A DNA stretch of 23,523 bases from JAVWMQ01 sp036637375 (lineage in GTDB: Bacteria; Bacillota; Clostridia; Peptostreptococcales; Anaerovoracaceae), in assembly GCA_036637375.1 (NCBI GenBank), contig JAVWMQ010000027.1, forward strand, positions 1-23,523, given 5' to 3'. The translations under genes and the position numbers were made by a program. Position 1 is the stretch's first letter. Each line of letters starts with the position of its first letter. This document shows, in pieces, positions 7,638-16,402 of this stretch. Under the pieces are notes generated by a model that was given only the letters and a program-made list of their open reading frames with translations, had not been told where the DNA came from and searched no databases.

Positions 7638-9368
7638 TTATACCTCCATGAAAATCGGCAATATTACCGGATTTCGTTTTGTCTTATTATACATATACTT
7701 TCTCAAATCATCTCTTAGCCCATTTTTTAGACCATTCCAATCACTATTCCTACCTTTTCTGTTCTGTAGGCCTTCTTCAATTGAATCTCGTGCGATTCGA
7801 GTAGCTTCGCTTATTAAGTTCTCGTTTTCTCTAACATAAACAAACCCTCTAGAAATAATGTCTGGACCTGATATTATTTGTCCTGTAGCGTTGTCTATAG
7901 CCGTAACAACAATTATTAATCCTGATTCAGATAATAGCCTTCTATCTCTTAATACAATATTTCCTACATCACCAACACCTAAACCATCTACCATTACACC
8001 ATCTGCTGACGTAATAGCCTTTTTGCGTGCAGCACCTTTCTTAGAAAATTCAAGAGCGTCTCCATTGTCTAAAATGAAAATATCCTTTGCAGCTGTTCCT
8101 AAATCTGCAGCAATTTCTGCATGTGCTTGTAGATGCCTATATTCACCATGAACTGGCATAAAATATTTTGGTTTAATTAATGATAGTACCAATTTAAGCT
8201 CATCACTACAAGCATGACCTGATACATGAGTATCTGCTATATCAGAGTATATTACATTTGCACCCTTTTCAACTAGCTTATTTACTACATTTGATACCAT
8301 TTTTTCATTACCTGGAACTGGTGTAGATGATAGAATTACAACATCGCCTTTTTTGATTTGTATTGCTCTATGTTCAGAATTAGCCATTCTAGTCAATGCT
8401 GACATAGGTTCACCTTGACTTCCCGTTGTAATAATCACAAGCTCCTTGTCTGGAATATTTCTAGTTTTGTTAATATCTATCATAGTATTTGCTGGAATTT
8501 TTAAATATCCAAGTTCAATTGCTAGAGAAACAACATTCAACATACTTCTTCCCGAAAAAGCAATTTTTCTTTTAAACTTAACAGCGTTATCTACAATTTT
8601 TTGTATACGATGAACATTAGATGAGAAAGTTGAAACAATAATTCTGCTTCGTGATCCTCTAAAAATAGCTTCTAATGCTTCGCCTACAATTTTTTCCGAT
8701 CTTGTTGTTCCTGGTCTTGTTGCATTTGTACTATCACTCATTAAGAGCATAACACCCTTAGATCCAATTTCTGCAAATTTTGATAAATTAATAGGTTCTC
8801 CATCAACTGGAGTATAATCTATTTTGAAATCTCCTGTATGAAAAATTCTTCCAACTGGAGTATCAATTGATAAACATATCGAGTCTGCAATTGAGTGTGT
8901 AGTCCTTATAGTTTCAATTTTAAATATACCTAGTTTAATTTTATCTCCTGCATTAATATTATGTAGTTTCCCTTTTATACCATGCTCCTCAAACTTATTT
9001 TTAATAAGTCCTATTGGTAGCTTAGTACCATAAATAGGTACATTTAATTCTTTAACTAAATAAGGTATTGCACCAATATGATCCTCATGACCATGAGTTA
9101 TTATAAGTCCTCTTATTTTTTTTGCATTTTTCTTTAAGTAAGAAAAATCTGGAATTACAATATCTATTCCGAACATATCGTCGTCTGGGAACTTCAACCC
9201 ACAGTCAACAAGAATAATATCGTTGCCAAATTCAAAAACTGTAATATTCTTACCTATTTCATTTAATCCGCCCAAAGGAATTACTCTAAGTTTTTGAACC
9301 TTTTTTATTGGAGCCTTACTTTTATCTCCATTGTTATTTTTTTTAATTTCTATTTCATTGTTATTCAT
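7638..9368 (-). CDS. rnj: ribonuclease J
   Basis: RNase J is the metallo-beta-lactamase/beta-CASP ribonuclease of Bacillota, with 5'-to-3' exonuclease and endonuclease activity in mRNA turnover and rRNA maturation. The 576 residues show a lactamase core with THGHEDHIGAIP (ligands His92, His94, Asp96, His97), FHTGDFKIDYTP, the beta-CASP insert (SDSTNATRPG, VSTFSSNVHRIQ), MPVHGEYRHLQAHA, and a C-terminal domain. The first 25 or so residues are an Asn/Lys-rich extension ahead of LRVIPLGGLNEIGKN, making it a little longer than the usual 555 residues. Only one rnj is present here; whether a second exists elsewhere is unknown. The ATG follows AAAGGACGG and lies 26 bases after leuS. It is probably read from the secDF promoter or an internal one, and is closely coupled to a YlbF-family gene. 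Confidence 0.96.
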   Translation of the reverse strand: MNNNEIEIKKNNNGDKSKAPIKKVQKLRVIPLGGLNEIGKNITVFEFGNDIILVDCGLKFPDDDMFGIDIVIPDFSYLKKNAKKIRGLIITHGHEDHIGAIPYLVKELNVPIYGTKLPIGLIKNKFEEHGIKGKLHNINAGDKIKLGIFKIETIRTTHSIADSICLSIDTPVGRIFHTGDFKIDYTPVDGEPINLSKFAEIGSKGVMLLMSDSTNATRPGTTRSEKIVGEALEAIFRGSRSRIIVSTFSSNVHRIQKIVDNAVKFKRKIAFSGRSMLNVVSLAIELGYLKIPANTMIDINKTRNIPDKELVIITTGSQGEPMSALTRMANSEHRAIQIKKGDVVILSSTPVPGNEKMVSNVVNKLVEKGANVIYSDIADTHVSGHACSDELKLVLSLIKPKYFMPVHGEYRHLQAHAEIAADLGTAAKDIFILDNGDALEFSKKGAARKKAITSADGVMVDGLGVGDVGNIVLRDRRLLSESGLIIVVTAIDNATGQIISGPDIISRGFVYVRENENLISEATRIARDSIEEGLQNRKGRNSDWNGLKNGLRDDLRKYMYNKTKRNPVILPIFMEV

Positions 9369-9394
9369 AATCCGTCCTTTAACAAGAATTGGAT

Positions 9395-11866
9395 TTATTT
9401 AACTACAATGTTAACTAGTCTGTTTGGAACTGCAATAATTTTAACAACATTTTTGCCTTCTATTAGTTCCTTGACCGTTTCGTCCTCCATAGCTATTTTT
9501 TCCAATTCATCCTTAGAAAGTCCGCTTGCAACATCTAGTTTTTCTTTTACCTTACCATTGATTTGTAAAACAATTTCAACTGTATCTTTTACTAACGCAC
9601 TTTCATCTACACTTGGCCAAGTTTCCTTATGAACTGAGCCGTCTTTATTTAGATACTGCCACATTTCCTCACAAACGTGTGGCACAAATGGAGCCAGTAG
9701 CACAACTACAGTCTCTATTGCATATCTAAATAGGTTTACATTTAAATCCTCCTTTTCTTTATATTTGTACATTTCATTAACTAATTCCATTATAGAACTA
9801 ATTGCAGTATTGAAGTTAAACCTTTCACCCACATCCTCAGTAACCTTTTTAATAGTACTGTTCAAAACATAAGCTAAGTTTTTATCTTCTTTATTATTTA
9901 ATGTATATTCTTTTGGTCCATTTCCATATTTGTTAATAGCCTCAAATACCATTTTATAAACTCTATTAATAAATCTAAAGCTTCCCTCTACTCCAGCATC
10001 AGACCAGTCTAATTCTCTTTCTGGTGGAGCTGCAAATAAAATAAATAATCTTGCAGTATCCGCACCGTATTTTTCAATAATAGCAGCTGGGCTTACTACA
10101 TTACCAATTGATTTACTCATTTTTTTGCCATCTTTAATTACCATACCTTGAGTAAGTAGGTTCTTAAATGGCTCATCTCCAACAACATAACCACAGTCAT
10201 TTAATGCCATCTGGAAGAATCTAGCATACATTAAGTGAAGTATCGCATGCTCAACTCCGCCAATGTACTGATCGACATTCATCCAATACTTTGTTTTTTC
10301 TATGTTAAATGCTTCTTTGTCGTTTTTTGCATCGCAAAATCTTAGGAAATACCAACTAGAATCTAAGAAAGTATCCATAGTATCAAGTTCTCTCTTTGCA
10401 TCTTTACCACAAACTGGGCATTTTGTATCAGCAAAAGTTTTACTTGTTGCAAGTGGCGATTCTCCTTTGCCTGTAAATTCAACATCTGTAGGCAGTTCAA
10501 CTGGTAAATTTTCTTCTTTTTCTGGAACCCAACCACAAACATCACAATAAATCATTGGAATAGGTGTACCCCAATATCTCTGTCGTGAAATAAGCCAATC
10601 TCTTAATCTATAATTAATTGACTTTTTCCCTATTTTCTTTTCTTCTAGGAATTCAATAATTTTTGTAATTGCTTCTTTGTTATTCATTCCTGTAAACATT
10701 TCAGAGTTAATCATATTTCCTTCTGCAACAAAAGCTTCTGTAAGATTTGTTACATCAATCTCTGGATTGTTTGTATCTACTACAGGAATTATTTCTAAAT
10801 CAAATTTCTTTGCAAATTCAAAGTCTCTTTGGTCATGTGCAGGTACCGCCATGATTGCACCAGTACCATATCCCATTAATACATAGTCTGAAATATAGAT
10901 AGGAACTTTTTTATCATTTACTGGATTTATAGCATATTTACCAAGGAAAACTCCAGTTTTTTCGTTTGTAGTGCTAGTTCTTTCTATATCTGACATATGT
11001 TGAACTTTATCTAAATATTCTTTAACATCTTTTTCAAATTCTGTTCCAGAAACAAGTTCATCAACATAAGGATGTTCAGGTGCAAGTACCATGTATGTAA
11101 CCCCATACAAAGTATCTGGTCTTGTTGTAAATACATCTAACCCTTTGTCAAAACCATCAATAGCAAAAGTAACTTCTGCACCAACACTTTTTCCAATCCA
11201 GTTTTTTTGCATTGTTTTAACCTTACTTGGCCATCCTTCTAATTCTTCTAAATTATTTAGTAATCTATCAGCATAATCTGTAATTTTAAAGTACCATTGA
11301 GAAAGATTTTTCTTCCCTACTAAAGTTCCACATCTTTCACATGCACCATCAACAACCTGCTCGTTTGCTAGAACAGTTTGACAGCTTGGACACCAGTTTA
11401 CTGGGTTTTCTTTTTTGTATGCTAATCCTTTTTTATAAAATTCTATAAAAATCCACTGCATCCATCTATAATATTCTGGATCACAAGTAGCAACCTGTCT
11501 ATCCCAATCATAAGAAAGCCCAAGTTCCTTTAGTTGCTCTGTCATTTCAGCCATATTTGCATAAGTCCACTGGGCTGGTTCAACATTATTTTTAATCGCT
11601 GCGTTTTCTGCTGGCAAGCCAAAAGCATCATATCCCATTGGATGAAGAACATTAAAGCCTTTCATAGTCTTGAATCTAGCAATAACATCTCCTATAGAAT
11701 AGTTTCTCACATGCCCCATATGTAACTTGCCTGATGGGTACGGAAACATTTCTAAAACATAATACTTTTCTTTATCTGTATCTTCATTAACCTTATATAA
11801 ATTTTCGCTTTCCCATTTATTTTGCCATTTTTTTTCAATTTCTCCAAAATTATATCTTTCGTTCAT
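9395..11866 (-). CDS. leuS: leucyl-tRNA synthetase
   Basis: LeuS is a class Ia synthetase that charges tRNA-Leu and edits misactivated amino acids. The 823-residue protein carries the HIGH-type motif HMGH (49-52, in PYPSGKLHMGH) and a zinc-like CPSC...CERC in the ZN1 insert. The CP1 editing domain follows (TTRPDTLYG; MAVPAHDQRDFEFAKKF), then the leucine-specific and catalytic segments, KMSKS (582-586), the anticodon-binding helices and a C-terminal domain. I place the start at the ATG at 11866: a GGGAGG lies seven bases upstream, while the longer frame beginning at a TTG (11881) contains that site. It begins two bases after rsfS, and its ribosome binding site is formed by the last codons of rsfS. 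There is no T-box leader, unlike many Bacillota leuS genes. Confidence 0.97.
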   Translation of the reverse strand: MNERYNFGEIEKKWQNKWESENLYKVNEDTDKEKYYVLEMFPYPSGKLHMGHVRNYSIGDVIARFKTMKGFNVLHPMGYDAFGLPAENAAIKNNVEPAQWTYANMAEMTEQLKELGLSYDWDRQVATCDPEYYRWMQWIFIEFYKKGLAYKKENPVNWCPSCQTVLANEQVVDGACERCGTLVGKKNLSQWYFKITDYADRLLNNLEELEGWPSKVKTMQKNWIGKSVGAEVTFAIDGFDKGLDVFTTRPDTLYGVTYMVLAPEHPYVDELVSGTEFEKDVKEYLDKVQHMSDIERTSTTNEKTGVFLGKYAINPVNDKKVPIYISDYVLMGYGTGAIMAVPAHDQRDFEFAKKFDLEIIPVVDTNNPEIDVTNLTEAFVAEGNMINSEMFTGMNNKEAITKIIEFLEEKKIGKKSINYRLRDWLISRQRYWGTPIPMIYCDVCGWVPEKEENLPVELPTDVEFTGKGESPLATSKTFADTKCPVCGKDAKRELDTMDTFLDSSWYFLRFCDAKNDKEAFNIEKTKYWMNVDQYIGGVEHAILHLMYARFFQMALNDCGYVVGDEPFKNLLTQGMVIKDGKKMSKSIGNVVSPAAIIEKYGADTARLFILFAAPPERELDWSDAGVEGSFRFINRVYKMVFEAINKYGNGPKEYTLNNKEDKNLAYVLNSTIKKVTEDVGERFNFNTAISSIMELVNEMYKYKEKEDLNVNLFRYAIETVVVLLAPFVPHVCEEMWQYLNKDGSVHKETWPSVDESALVKDTVEIVLQINGKVKEKLDVASGLSKDELEKIAMEDETVKELIEGKNVVKIIAVPNRLVNIVVK

Positions 11867-11868
11867 GA

Positions 11869-12213
11869 TTATTCCTCCCAAACAAGTGTATCACAATCAG
11901 CCCACACTTTTTCAATATTATACTTTTCTCTCATCTCAACTGTTAGAACACTAATGATTAAATCACCATAATCCATTAGTATCCACCCTGATTCTTTTTT
12001 GCCGTCAATACTCTTAACTAACAGCCCTTCCTTTGCTAGTTCATCTTCAACTTGTTCTACCAAAGCTCCTACCAGTCTTTCGTTAGATGCTGATGCGAGG
12101 ATGAAATAGTCAGCAATTGATGATCTATTCTCAATATCGAGGACCAAAATATCATCACCTTTTTTGTTATCGAGTGTTTTCGCTGCTAATACTGCATAAT
12201 CTTTACTATTCAT
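11869..12213 (-). CDS. rsfS: ribosomal silencing factor RsfS
   Basis: RsfS (formerly YbeB/YqeL, DUF143) binds protein uL14 on the 50S subunit and blocks joining to 30S, slowing translation in poor conditions. The 114-residue size fits. Family features are DYAVLAAKTLDNKKGDDILVLD split across residues 5-26, then SSIADYFILASASNERL and a GWILMDYGDLIISVL core followed by a YNIEKVW ending. I chose the ATG at 12213: GGAGG stands five bases upstream, whereas earlier in-frame starts (12225, 12255) would include that site or overlap yqeK. It follows yqeK by 16 bases in the widespread order nadD-yqeK-rsfS and runs straight into leuS. Confidence 0.95.
   Translation of the reverse strand: MNSKDYAVLAAKTLDNKKGDDILVLDIENRSSIADYFILASASNERLVGALVEQVEDELAKEGLLVKSIDGKKESGWILMDYGDLIISVLTVEMREKYNIEKVWADCDTLVWEE
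11874..11879 (-). promoter_or_regulatory. ribosome binding site deciding the leuS start
   Basis: GGGAGG on the minus strand, seven bases before the ATG at 11866, lies within the final codons of rsfS. It rules out the longer TTG-initiated frame. Confidence 0.85.
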
Positions 12214-12218
12214 ATTTT

Positions 12219-12223
12219 CCTCC
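12219..12223 (-). promoter_or_regulatory. ribosome binding site deciding the rsfS start
   Basis: GGAGG on the minus strand, five bases before the ATG at 12213. The next upstream in-frame ATG (12225) directly precedes it and has no site of its own. Confidence 0.8.
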
Positions 12224-12229
12224 ATCTCA

Positions 12230-12790
12230 TTATAATATATTAATTTGTTTTTCAAACCATTTTACCGCACTAATTGTGTCTTCGTCAATTTCTTTACCTT
12301 GATTTTCCAGAATGGAAATTGTGTCCTTCAACGATTTAAGGCAAGCTCGATCAATATCTACCAAAGCCAAGCTTCGTAATTCATCAACGCCATTAAAATT
12401 TCTATTTTCTTCTATCATATCAGCCAAATAAACGATTTTCTCAATTAGTGACATATTTTTTCTACCTGTTGTATGGTACTTTACTGCATTGATAATATCT
12501 TCATCCAAAACTCCAAGTTCTCTGCTTATCATTTCAGCGCCTACCTTGCTATGAGCAAGCTTAGGTTTACCTAAATATTTGTTAGGCAAACCATACCTTG
12601 TAATCATAGAATCTAGTTCTTCAACTGATTTAGTTTTGCAAATATCATGATATAATGCTGCAATTTTACATTTTTTTATATCAGCTCCATATATTTGAGC
12701 CAGTTTTTCTGCCGCTTCAGCTACTCCAAAGGTATGTGCCAACCTTTTGGGCGGTAGTTCTTTTTTAATTAGGTTAACTATAGAGTCCAT
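12230..12790 (-). CDS. yqeK: YqeK-type HD-domain hydrolase, probable Ap4A hydrolase (symmetrical)
   Basis: The YqeK family comprises HD-domain, metal-dependent enzymes that split Ap4A into two ADP, with a fold unlike the ApaH phosphatases of Proteobacteria. In the 186 residues the metal ligands are seen as His19 (KRLAHTFGV), the His48-Asp49 pair (ALYHDICK), His80 (LAHSKVGAE) and His106 (VKYHTTGR), and Asp128 in ADMIEENR is a further likely ligand. The start overlaps nadD by 17 bases and has no strong ribosome binding site, which suggests translational coupling. nadD-yqeK-rsfS is a well-known trio. Close linkage here to three aminoacyl-tRNA synthetase genes is fitting because such enzymes make Ap4A as a side product. 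Confidence 0.92.
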   Translation of the reverse strand: MDSIVNLIKKELPPKRLAHTFGVAEAAEKLAQIYGADIKKCKIAALYHDICKTKSVEELDSMITRYGLPNKYLGKPKLAHSKVGAEMISRELGVLDEDIINAVKYHTTGRKNMSLIEKIVYLADMIEENRNFNGVDELRSLALVDIDRACLKSLKDTISILENQGKEIDEDTISAVKWFEKQINIL

Positions 12791-13379
12791 TATCTTTTAT
12801 ATACCTTTCAACATCTTTAACAACTAAATCCGAGATATGATCATTGTTTTTTAATCTTTCTCTAATTTCAGTAGCAGAAATATTATATTGTTTATTATCA
12901 ATCTTAATAATCTCTGTGTCAAATCTAAAAACCATTTCTTTTATAAGTTTTTTTACTGCTTCCTCTTTGTATCCAGGCCTTGTACCTACAATTATACTAT
13001 TATTTGTTAGCAATTTTTCATGTTCTTTCCATTTTAGCATTGATAAAAATGAATCTGTTCCGCATATAAAATATATTTTACATTCTTCACCAAAAATTTC
13101 ATGTAATTCTGCCAACGTTTTATATGTATATGAGATCTCTTTTTTTAATACTTCGTGCAAACTTAACTCAAGTCTATCATAGTCTTTAATTGCCAGCCTT
13201 ATCATTTCAACTCTGCTTTTTGAGTCTGCCATATCCTTATCAATTTTAAATGGCTGTAACTTTACTGGCATAAATATAACTTCATCAAGGTCACATTGTT
13301 CTTTTGCATCCAGTGCCAAATTTATATGCCCAATATGTATTGGGTCAAAAGATCCACCTATAATACCTATTTTTTTCAC
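12774..13379 (-). CDS. nadD: nicotinate-nucleotide adenylyltransferase
   Basis: NadD joins nicotinate mononucleotide and ATP to give deamido-NAD, a step shared by de novo and salvage NAD synthesis. The 201 residues begin with the nucleotidyltransferase P-loop-like motif GGSFDPIHIGH (8-18, His15 and His18), and the second signature ISATEIR is at 167-173. FICGTDSFLSMLKW (104-117) is the usual NadD substrate segment. The start codon is GTG (13377-13379), two bases after aspS; its GAGGA ribosome binding site lies in the last aspS codons. The end overlaps yqeK by 17 bases. The family is also found next to obg in many Bacillota, which is not the case here. Confidence 0.95.
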   Translation of the reverse strand: MKKIGIIGGSFDPIHIGHINLALDAKEQCDLDEVIFMPVKLQPFKIDKDMADSKSRVEMIRLAIKDYDRLELSLHEVLKKEISYTYKTLAELHEIFGEECKIYFICGTDSFLSMLKWKEHEKLLTNNSIIVGTRPGYKEEAVKKLIKEMVFRFDTEIIKIDNKQYNISATEIRERLKNNDHISDLVVKDVERYIKDNGLYS

Positions 13380-13381
13380 AA

Positions 13382-15136
13382 TTATCCTCTTTTGATACCT
13401 AACTCTTCAAGCTGCACATCAGTTGCTTCTCCTGGTGCTTCACTTACCATACATTGAGCTGCCTGATTTTTTGGAAAAGCAATAACTTCTCTAATACTAT
13501 CTTGTCCACTTAGAAGCATTACAAATCTGTCAAGACCGTAAGCTATCCCACCATGAGGAGGTGCTCCATATTTAAATGCTTCAACTAGGAATCCAAATTT
13601 TTCATCGATTTCTTCTTCTGTAAGCCCAAGGACTTTGAACATAGTTTCTTGAAGCTTTCTATCATGAATTCTGATACTTCCTCCACCTAACTCAACTCCA
13701 TTTAGCACAATATCATATGCGTTAGCTTTTACAGCATATGGCTCTGTTAATAGCTTTTCAACATCTTCTGACTTCGGTGATGTAAATGGATGATGCATTG
13801 CATGGTAACTACCAGTTTCCTCATCTCTCTCATATAGAGGGAAATCAACTACCCAAAGTAGATTATACTTCTTATCATCAAGTAGACCCATTTCTCCTGC
13901 AATATGTCTTCTCAAAAATCCTAATGTATCATAAGTCACTTTATGTGTGCCTGAGCAAATTAGAATCAAATCCCCATCTTTGCCGTCAAAAGCATCTACA
14001 AGTTCTTTTAATTGTTCTTGATCAAAGAACTTATTAACTGAAGATGTAATCTCATCAGCAACTTTTATCCAAACAAGGCCTTTTGCTCCGTATGATTTAG
14101 ATATTTCAGTAAGTTTATCTATTTTCTTTCTTGTGTAGCTTTCAGCTCCATCAGTAATACATATACCCCTTACTGCTCCACCTTCTGCAATTGCATCAGT
14201 AAACACCTTAAATTCACTATTTGAAACATGGTCATTTAAAAGCTTTAATTCAAATCCAAATCTTGTATCAGGCTTATCACTTCCGTATCTCTCCATTGCT
14301 TCATCGTATGGGATTCTAGGTAATGGAAGTTTAATATCAACACCCATTAGCTCTTTAAATACCTTTTTTAAATATCCTTCTTGCATCTCAATAATATCAT
14401 CAACATCAACAAAAGACATTTCTAAGTCAACCTGGGTGAATTCTGGTTGTCTATCTGCTCTCAAATCTTCATCTCTAAAACATTTAGTAATTTGCATATA
14501 CCTGTCTGTCCCACCTACCATTAATAGTTGTTTGAACATCTGTGGTGACTGTGGTAATGCATAAAACTTGCCTGGGTTAACTCTACTTGGAACCAGATAG
14601 TCTCTAGCGCCTTCTGGCGTAGGTTTAATTAACATTGGTGTTTCAACCTCAGTAAACCCATTCTGATCGAAATAGTCACGAGTTAGTTTTGCCAATTTAT
14701 GCCTAAATCTTAAATTTTCTTGCATTTTAAATTTACGTAAATCCAAGTATCTATATTTCAATCTTAAATTGTCATCTACATTATCATCATCTTTAATATA
14801 AATTGGTGGTGTTTCTGCTTCAGAATAGATTATCAACTCATCTGCAAATATTTCAATATCTCCAGTTTTAAGTTCAGAATTAATTGATTGACGTTCTTTT
14901 ACTGTACCTTTAATTCCTACAACATATTCTGAACGAAGCTTATCCGCTTCATCAAAAAGCTCTTTTGGAATTTTATCGTCAAATACTATCTGCACAATAC
15001 CTGTCTTATCCCTTAAATCACAAAATACTAGACCGCCTAAATTTCTTCTCTTAGCAATCCATCCATTTAATACAACCCTTTCGCCAATATTTGCTCCAGT
15101 TAAAGTTCCACACATATGTGTTCTTTTAAATACCAT
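13382..15136 (-). CDS. aspS: aspartyl-tRNA synthetase, bacterial type
   Basis: AspS is a class IIb synthetase that charges tRNA-Asp. The 584 residues comprise an N-terminal OB-fold anticodon domain (about 1-105: VVLNGWIAKRRNLGGL, FCDLRDKTGIVQIVFD), the catalytic core with motif 2 (FRDEDLRADRQPEFTQVDLE), the bacterial GAD insertion (about 290-410) and motif 3 (GIAYGLDRFVMLL), ending AFPKNQAAQC. Length and insertion match bacterial AspRS rather than archaeal forms. Whether it also charges tRNA-Asn depends on a GatCAB system not visible here. GGAG precedes the ATG, which lies 9 bases after hisS. hisS-aspS is a conserved Bacillota pair, usually with a T-box in front; none is seen. Confidence 0.97.
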   Translation of the reverse strand: MVFKRTHMCGTLTGANIGERVVLNGWIAKRRNLGGLVFCDLRDKTGIVQIVFDDKIPKELFDEADKLRSEYVVGIKGTVKERQSINSELKTGDIEIFADELIIYSEAETPPIYIKDDDNVDDNLRLKYRYLDLRKFKMQENLRFRHKLAKLTRDYFDQNGFTEVETPMLIKPTPEGARDYLVPSRVNPGKFYALPQSPQMFKQLLMVGGTDRYMQITKCFRDEDLRADRQPEFTQVDLEMSFVDVDDIIEMQEGYLKKVFKELMGVDIKLPLPRIPYDEAMERYGSDKPDTRFGFELKLLNDHVSNSEFKVFTDAIAEGGAVRGICITDGAESYTRKKIDKLTEISKSYGAKGLVWIKVADEITSSVNKFFDQEQLKELVDAFDGKDGDLILICSGTHKVTYDTLGFLRRHIAGEMGLLDDKKYNLLWVVDFPLYERDEETGSYHAMHHPFTSPKSEDVEKLLTEPYAVKANAYDIVLNGVELGGGSIRIHDRKLQETMFKVLGLTEEEIDEKFGFLVEAFKYGAPPHGGIAYGLDRFVMLLSGQDSIREVIAFPKNQAAQCMVSEAPGEATDVQLEELGIKRG

Positions 15137-15145
15137 GGTTTTCTC

Positions 15146-16402
15146 CTATTTTCTTATCTCTTCTATAATGTTTTCTAGTTTAAAATCTACGATAACTTGT
15201 TCTGATGTTTCCATCTTTTTTATAGTAACTTTACCATCTTCAAGTTCGTTTTCGCCAATAACTATTGTATTCTTAGCTCCAAGTCTATCAGCATATTTAA
15301 ACTGCCCTTTTAAATTTCTAGCTAAACAGTCAATTTCAACATTTATATTAGCCGCTCTTAATTCTTTCACCAGCTTAAGTGCAGCATGCTTAGGCTTATC
15401 CCCCATAAATGCAACTAAAGTGTTAATACCCTCTTCGTTTGGTATTTCAATGCCATTAGCCTCTAACACTAATAATAATCTTTCTTTGCCTAGACCAAAT
15501 CCAACGCCTGGAATAGGTGGCCCTCCGATTGATTCACTTAAATTATCATATCTGCCACCTCCGCAGATAGTTCCTTGTGCCCCAATGCTATTTGTTACAA
15601 ATTCAAATGCAGTTGCATTGTAATAATCAAGACCTCTTACAATTCCTGGATTTACAACAAATTCAATCTCTAACGCCGTTAAATTGCTTTTTAAATCTTC
15701 AAATGCAGTTTTACAGTCATCACAAAGGTAATCTAACATTGTAGGTGCACCTTTTACAAGTTCCTGACATACAGGAGACTTACAATCTAGCATTCTTAAA
15801 GGATTTCTATCATATCTATCTTTGCATGTATCGCAAAATTCTTCTAAATTTGGCTTCAAGAATTCTCTCAAAGCTGCTCTATGTGCTTCTCTACAATTTG
15901 GACAACCAATGCTATTAATTTGTAGCTCTACATCTTTGATACCAAGCCCATTGATAAAATCATAAGCCAAAGCTATTACCTCAGCATCTGCCATCATATT
16001 ATTTGTACCAAAAACTTCAACACCGAATTGGTGGAATTGTCTTAATCTTCCTGATTGTGGTTTTTCATATCTAAAACAAGGAATGTTATAATAAAGCTTT
16101 GTTGGCTGTGGATCTGCATATATCTTATGCTCTCCTATAGCACGAACAACTGCAGACGTTCCTTCTGGTCTAAGCGTAAGACTTCTCTTTGCTTGTTCCC
16201 ACGTATACATTTCTTTTTGTACTATGTCAGTAGTATCCCCAACACCTCTTACAAAAAGCTCTGTATGTTCGAATATAGGTGTTCTAATTTCCTTAAACCC
16301 ATATTTTTGGCAAACATCAGCAAAAGCCTTCTCAATAAAATGCCACTTATATGCCTCACTTGGCAGCATATCCTTTGTACCTTTTGGTGCAATTGTTAAC
16401 AT
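15146..16402 (-). CDS. hisS: histidyl-tRNA synthetase
   Basis: HisS is a class IIa synthetase. The 418 residues show APKGTKDMLPSE at the start, motif 2 region LTLRPEGTSAVVRA and FRYEKPQSGRLRQFHQFG, the histidine-specific GLDYYNATAFEF, motif 3 region GFGLGKERLLLVL, and a C-terminal anticodon domain ending near DFKLENIIEEI. Between about residues 167 and 230 there are eight cysteines in four close pairs (CPNC, CDTC, CKSPVC, CDDC), which may bind zinc. The ATG at 16402 overlaps the hemZ stop by one base (TGATG) with GGAGG seven bases upstream. A GTG directly in front is possible but has only a four-base spacer. Confidence 0.96.
   Translation of the reverse strand: MLTIAPKGTKDMLPSEAYKWHFIEKAFADVCQKYGFKEIRTPIFEHTELFVRGVGDTTDIVQKEMYTWEQAKRSLTLRPEGTSAVVRAIGEHKIYADPQPTKLYYNIPCFRYEKPQSGRLRQFHQFGVEVFGTNNMMADAEVIALAYDFINGLGIKDVELQINSIGCPNCREAHRAALREFLKPNLEEFCDTCKDRYDRNPLRMLDCKSPVCQELVKGAPTMLDYLCDDCKTAFEDLKSNLTALEIEFVVNPGIVRGLDYYNATAFEFVTNSIGAQGTICGGGRYDNLSESIGGPPIPGVGFGLGKERLLLVLEANGIEIPNEEGINTLVAFMGDKPKHAALKLVKELRAANINVEIDCLARNLKGQFKYADRLGAKNTIVIGENELEDGKVTIKKMETSEQVIVDFKLENIIEEIRK

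Noticed and set aside
9294..9632. Plus-strand frame of 112 codons across the leuS-rnj junction
   Set aside because: It covers the ends of two real genes on the opposite strand and resembles no known protein; the composition is that of reverse-complemented coding sequence.
10363..10545. Second minus-strand open frame inside leuS
   Set aside because: It lies in a shifted frame within an intact leuS reading frame; its CxxC-like pattern is a by-product of the leuS zinc region, and no ribosome binding site precedes it.
15135..15623. Plus-strand open frame of 162 codons opposite hisS
   Set aside because: It is fully antisense to a clearly conserved gene, has no family motif I recognise and has low-complexity Ser/Leu content typical of shadow frames.
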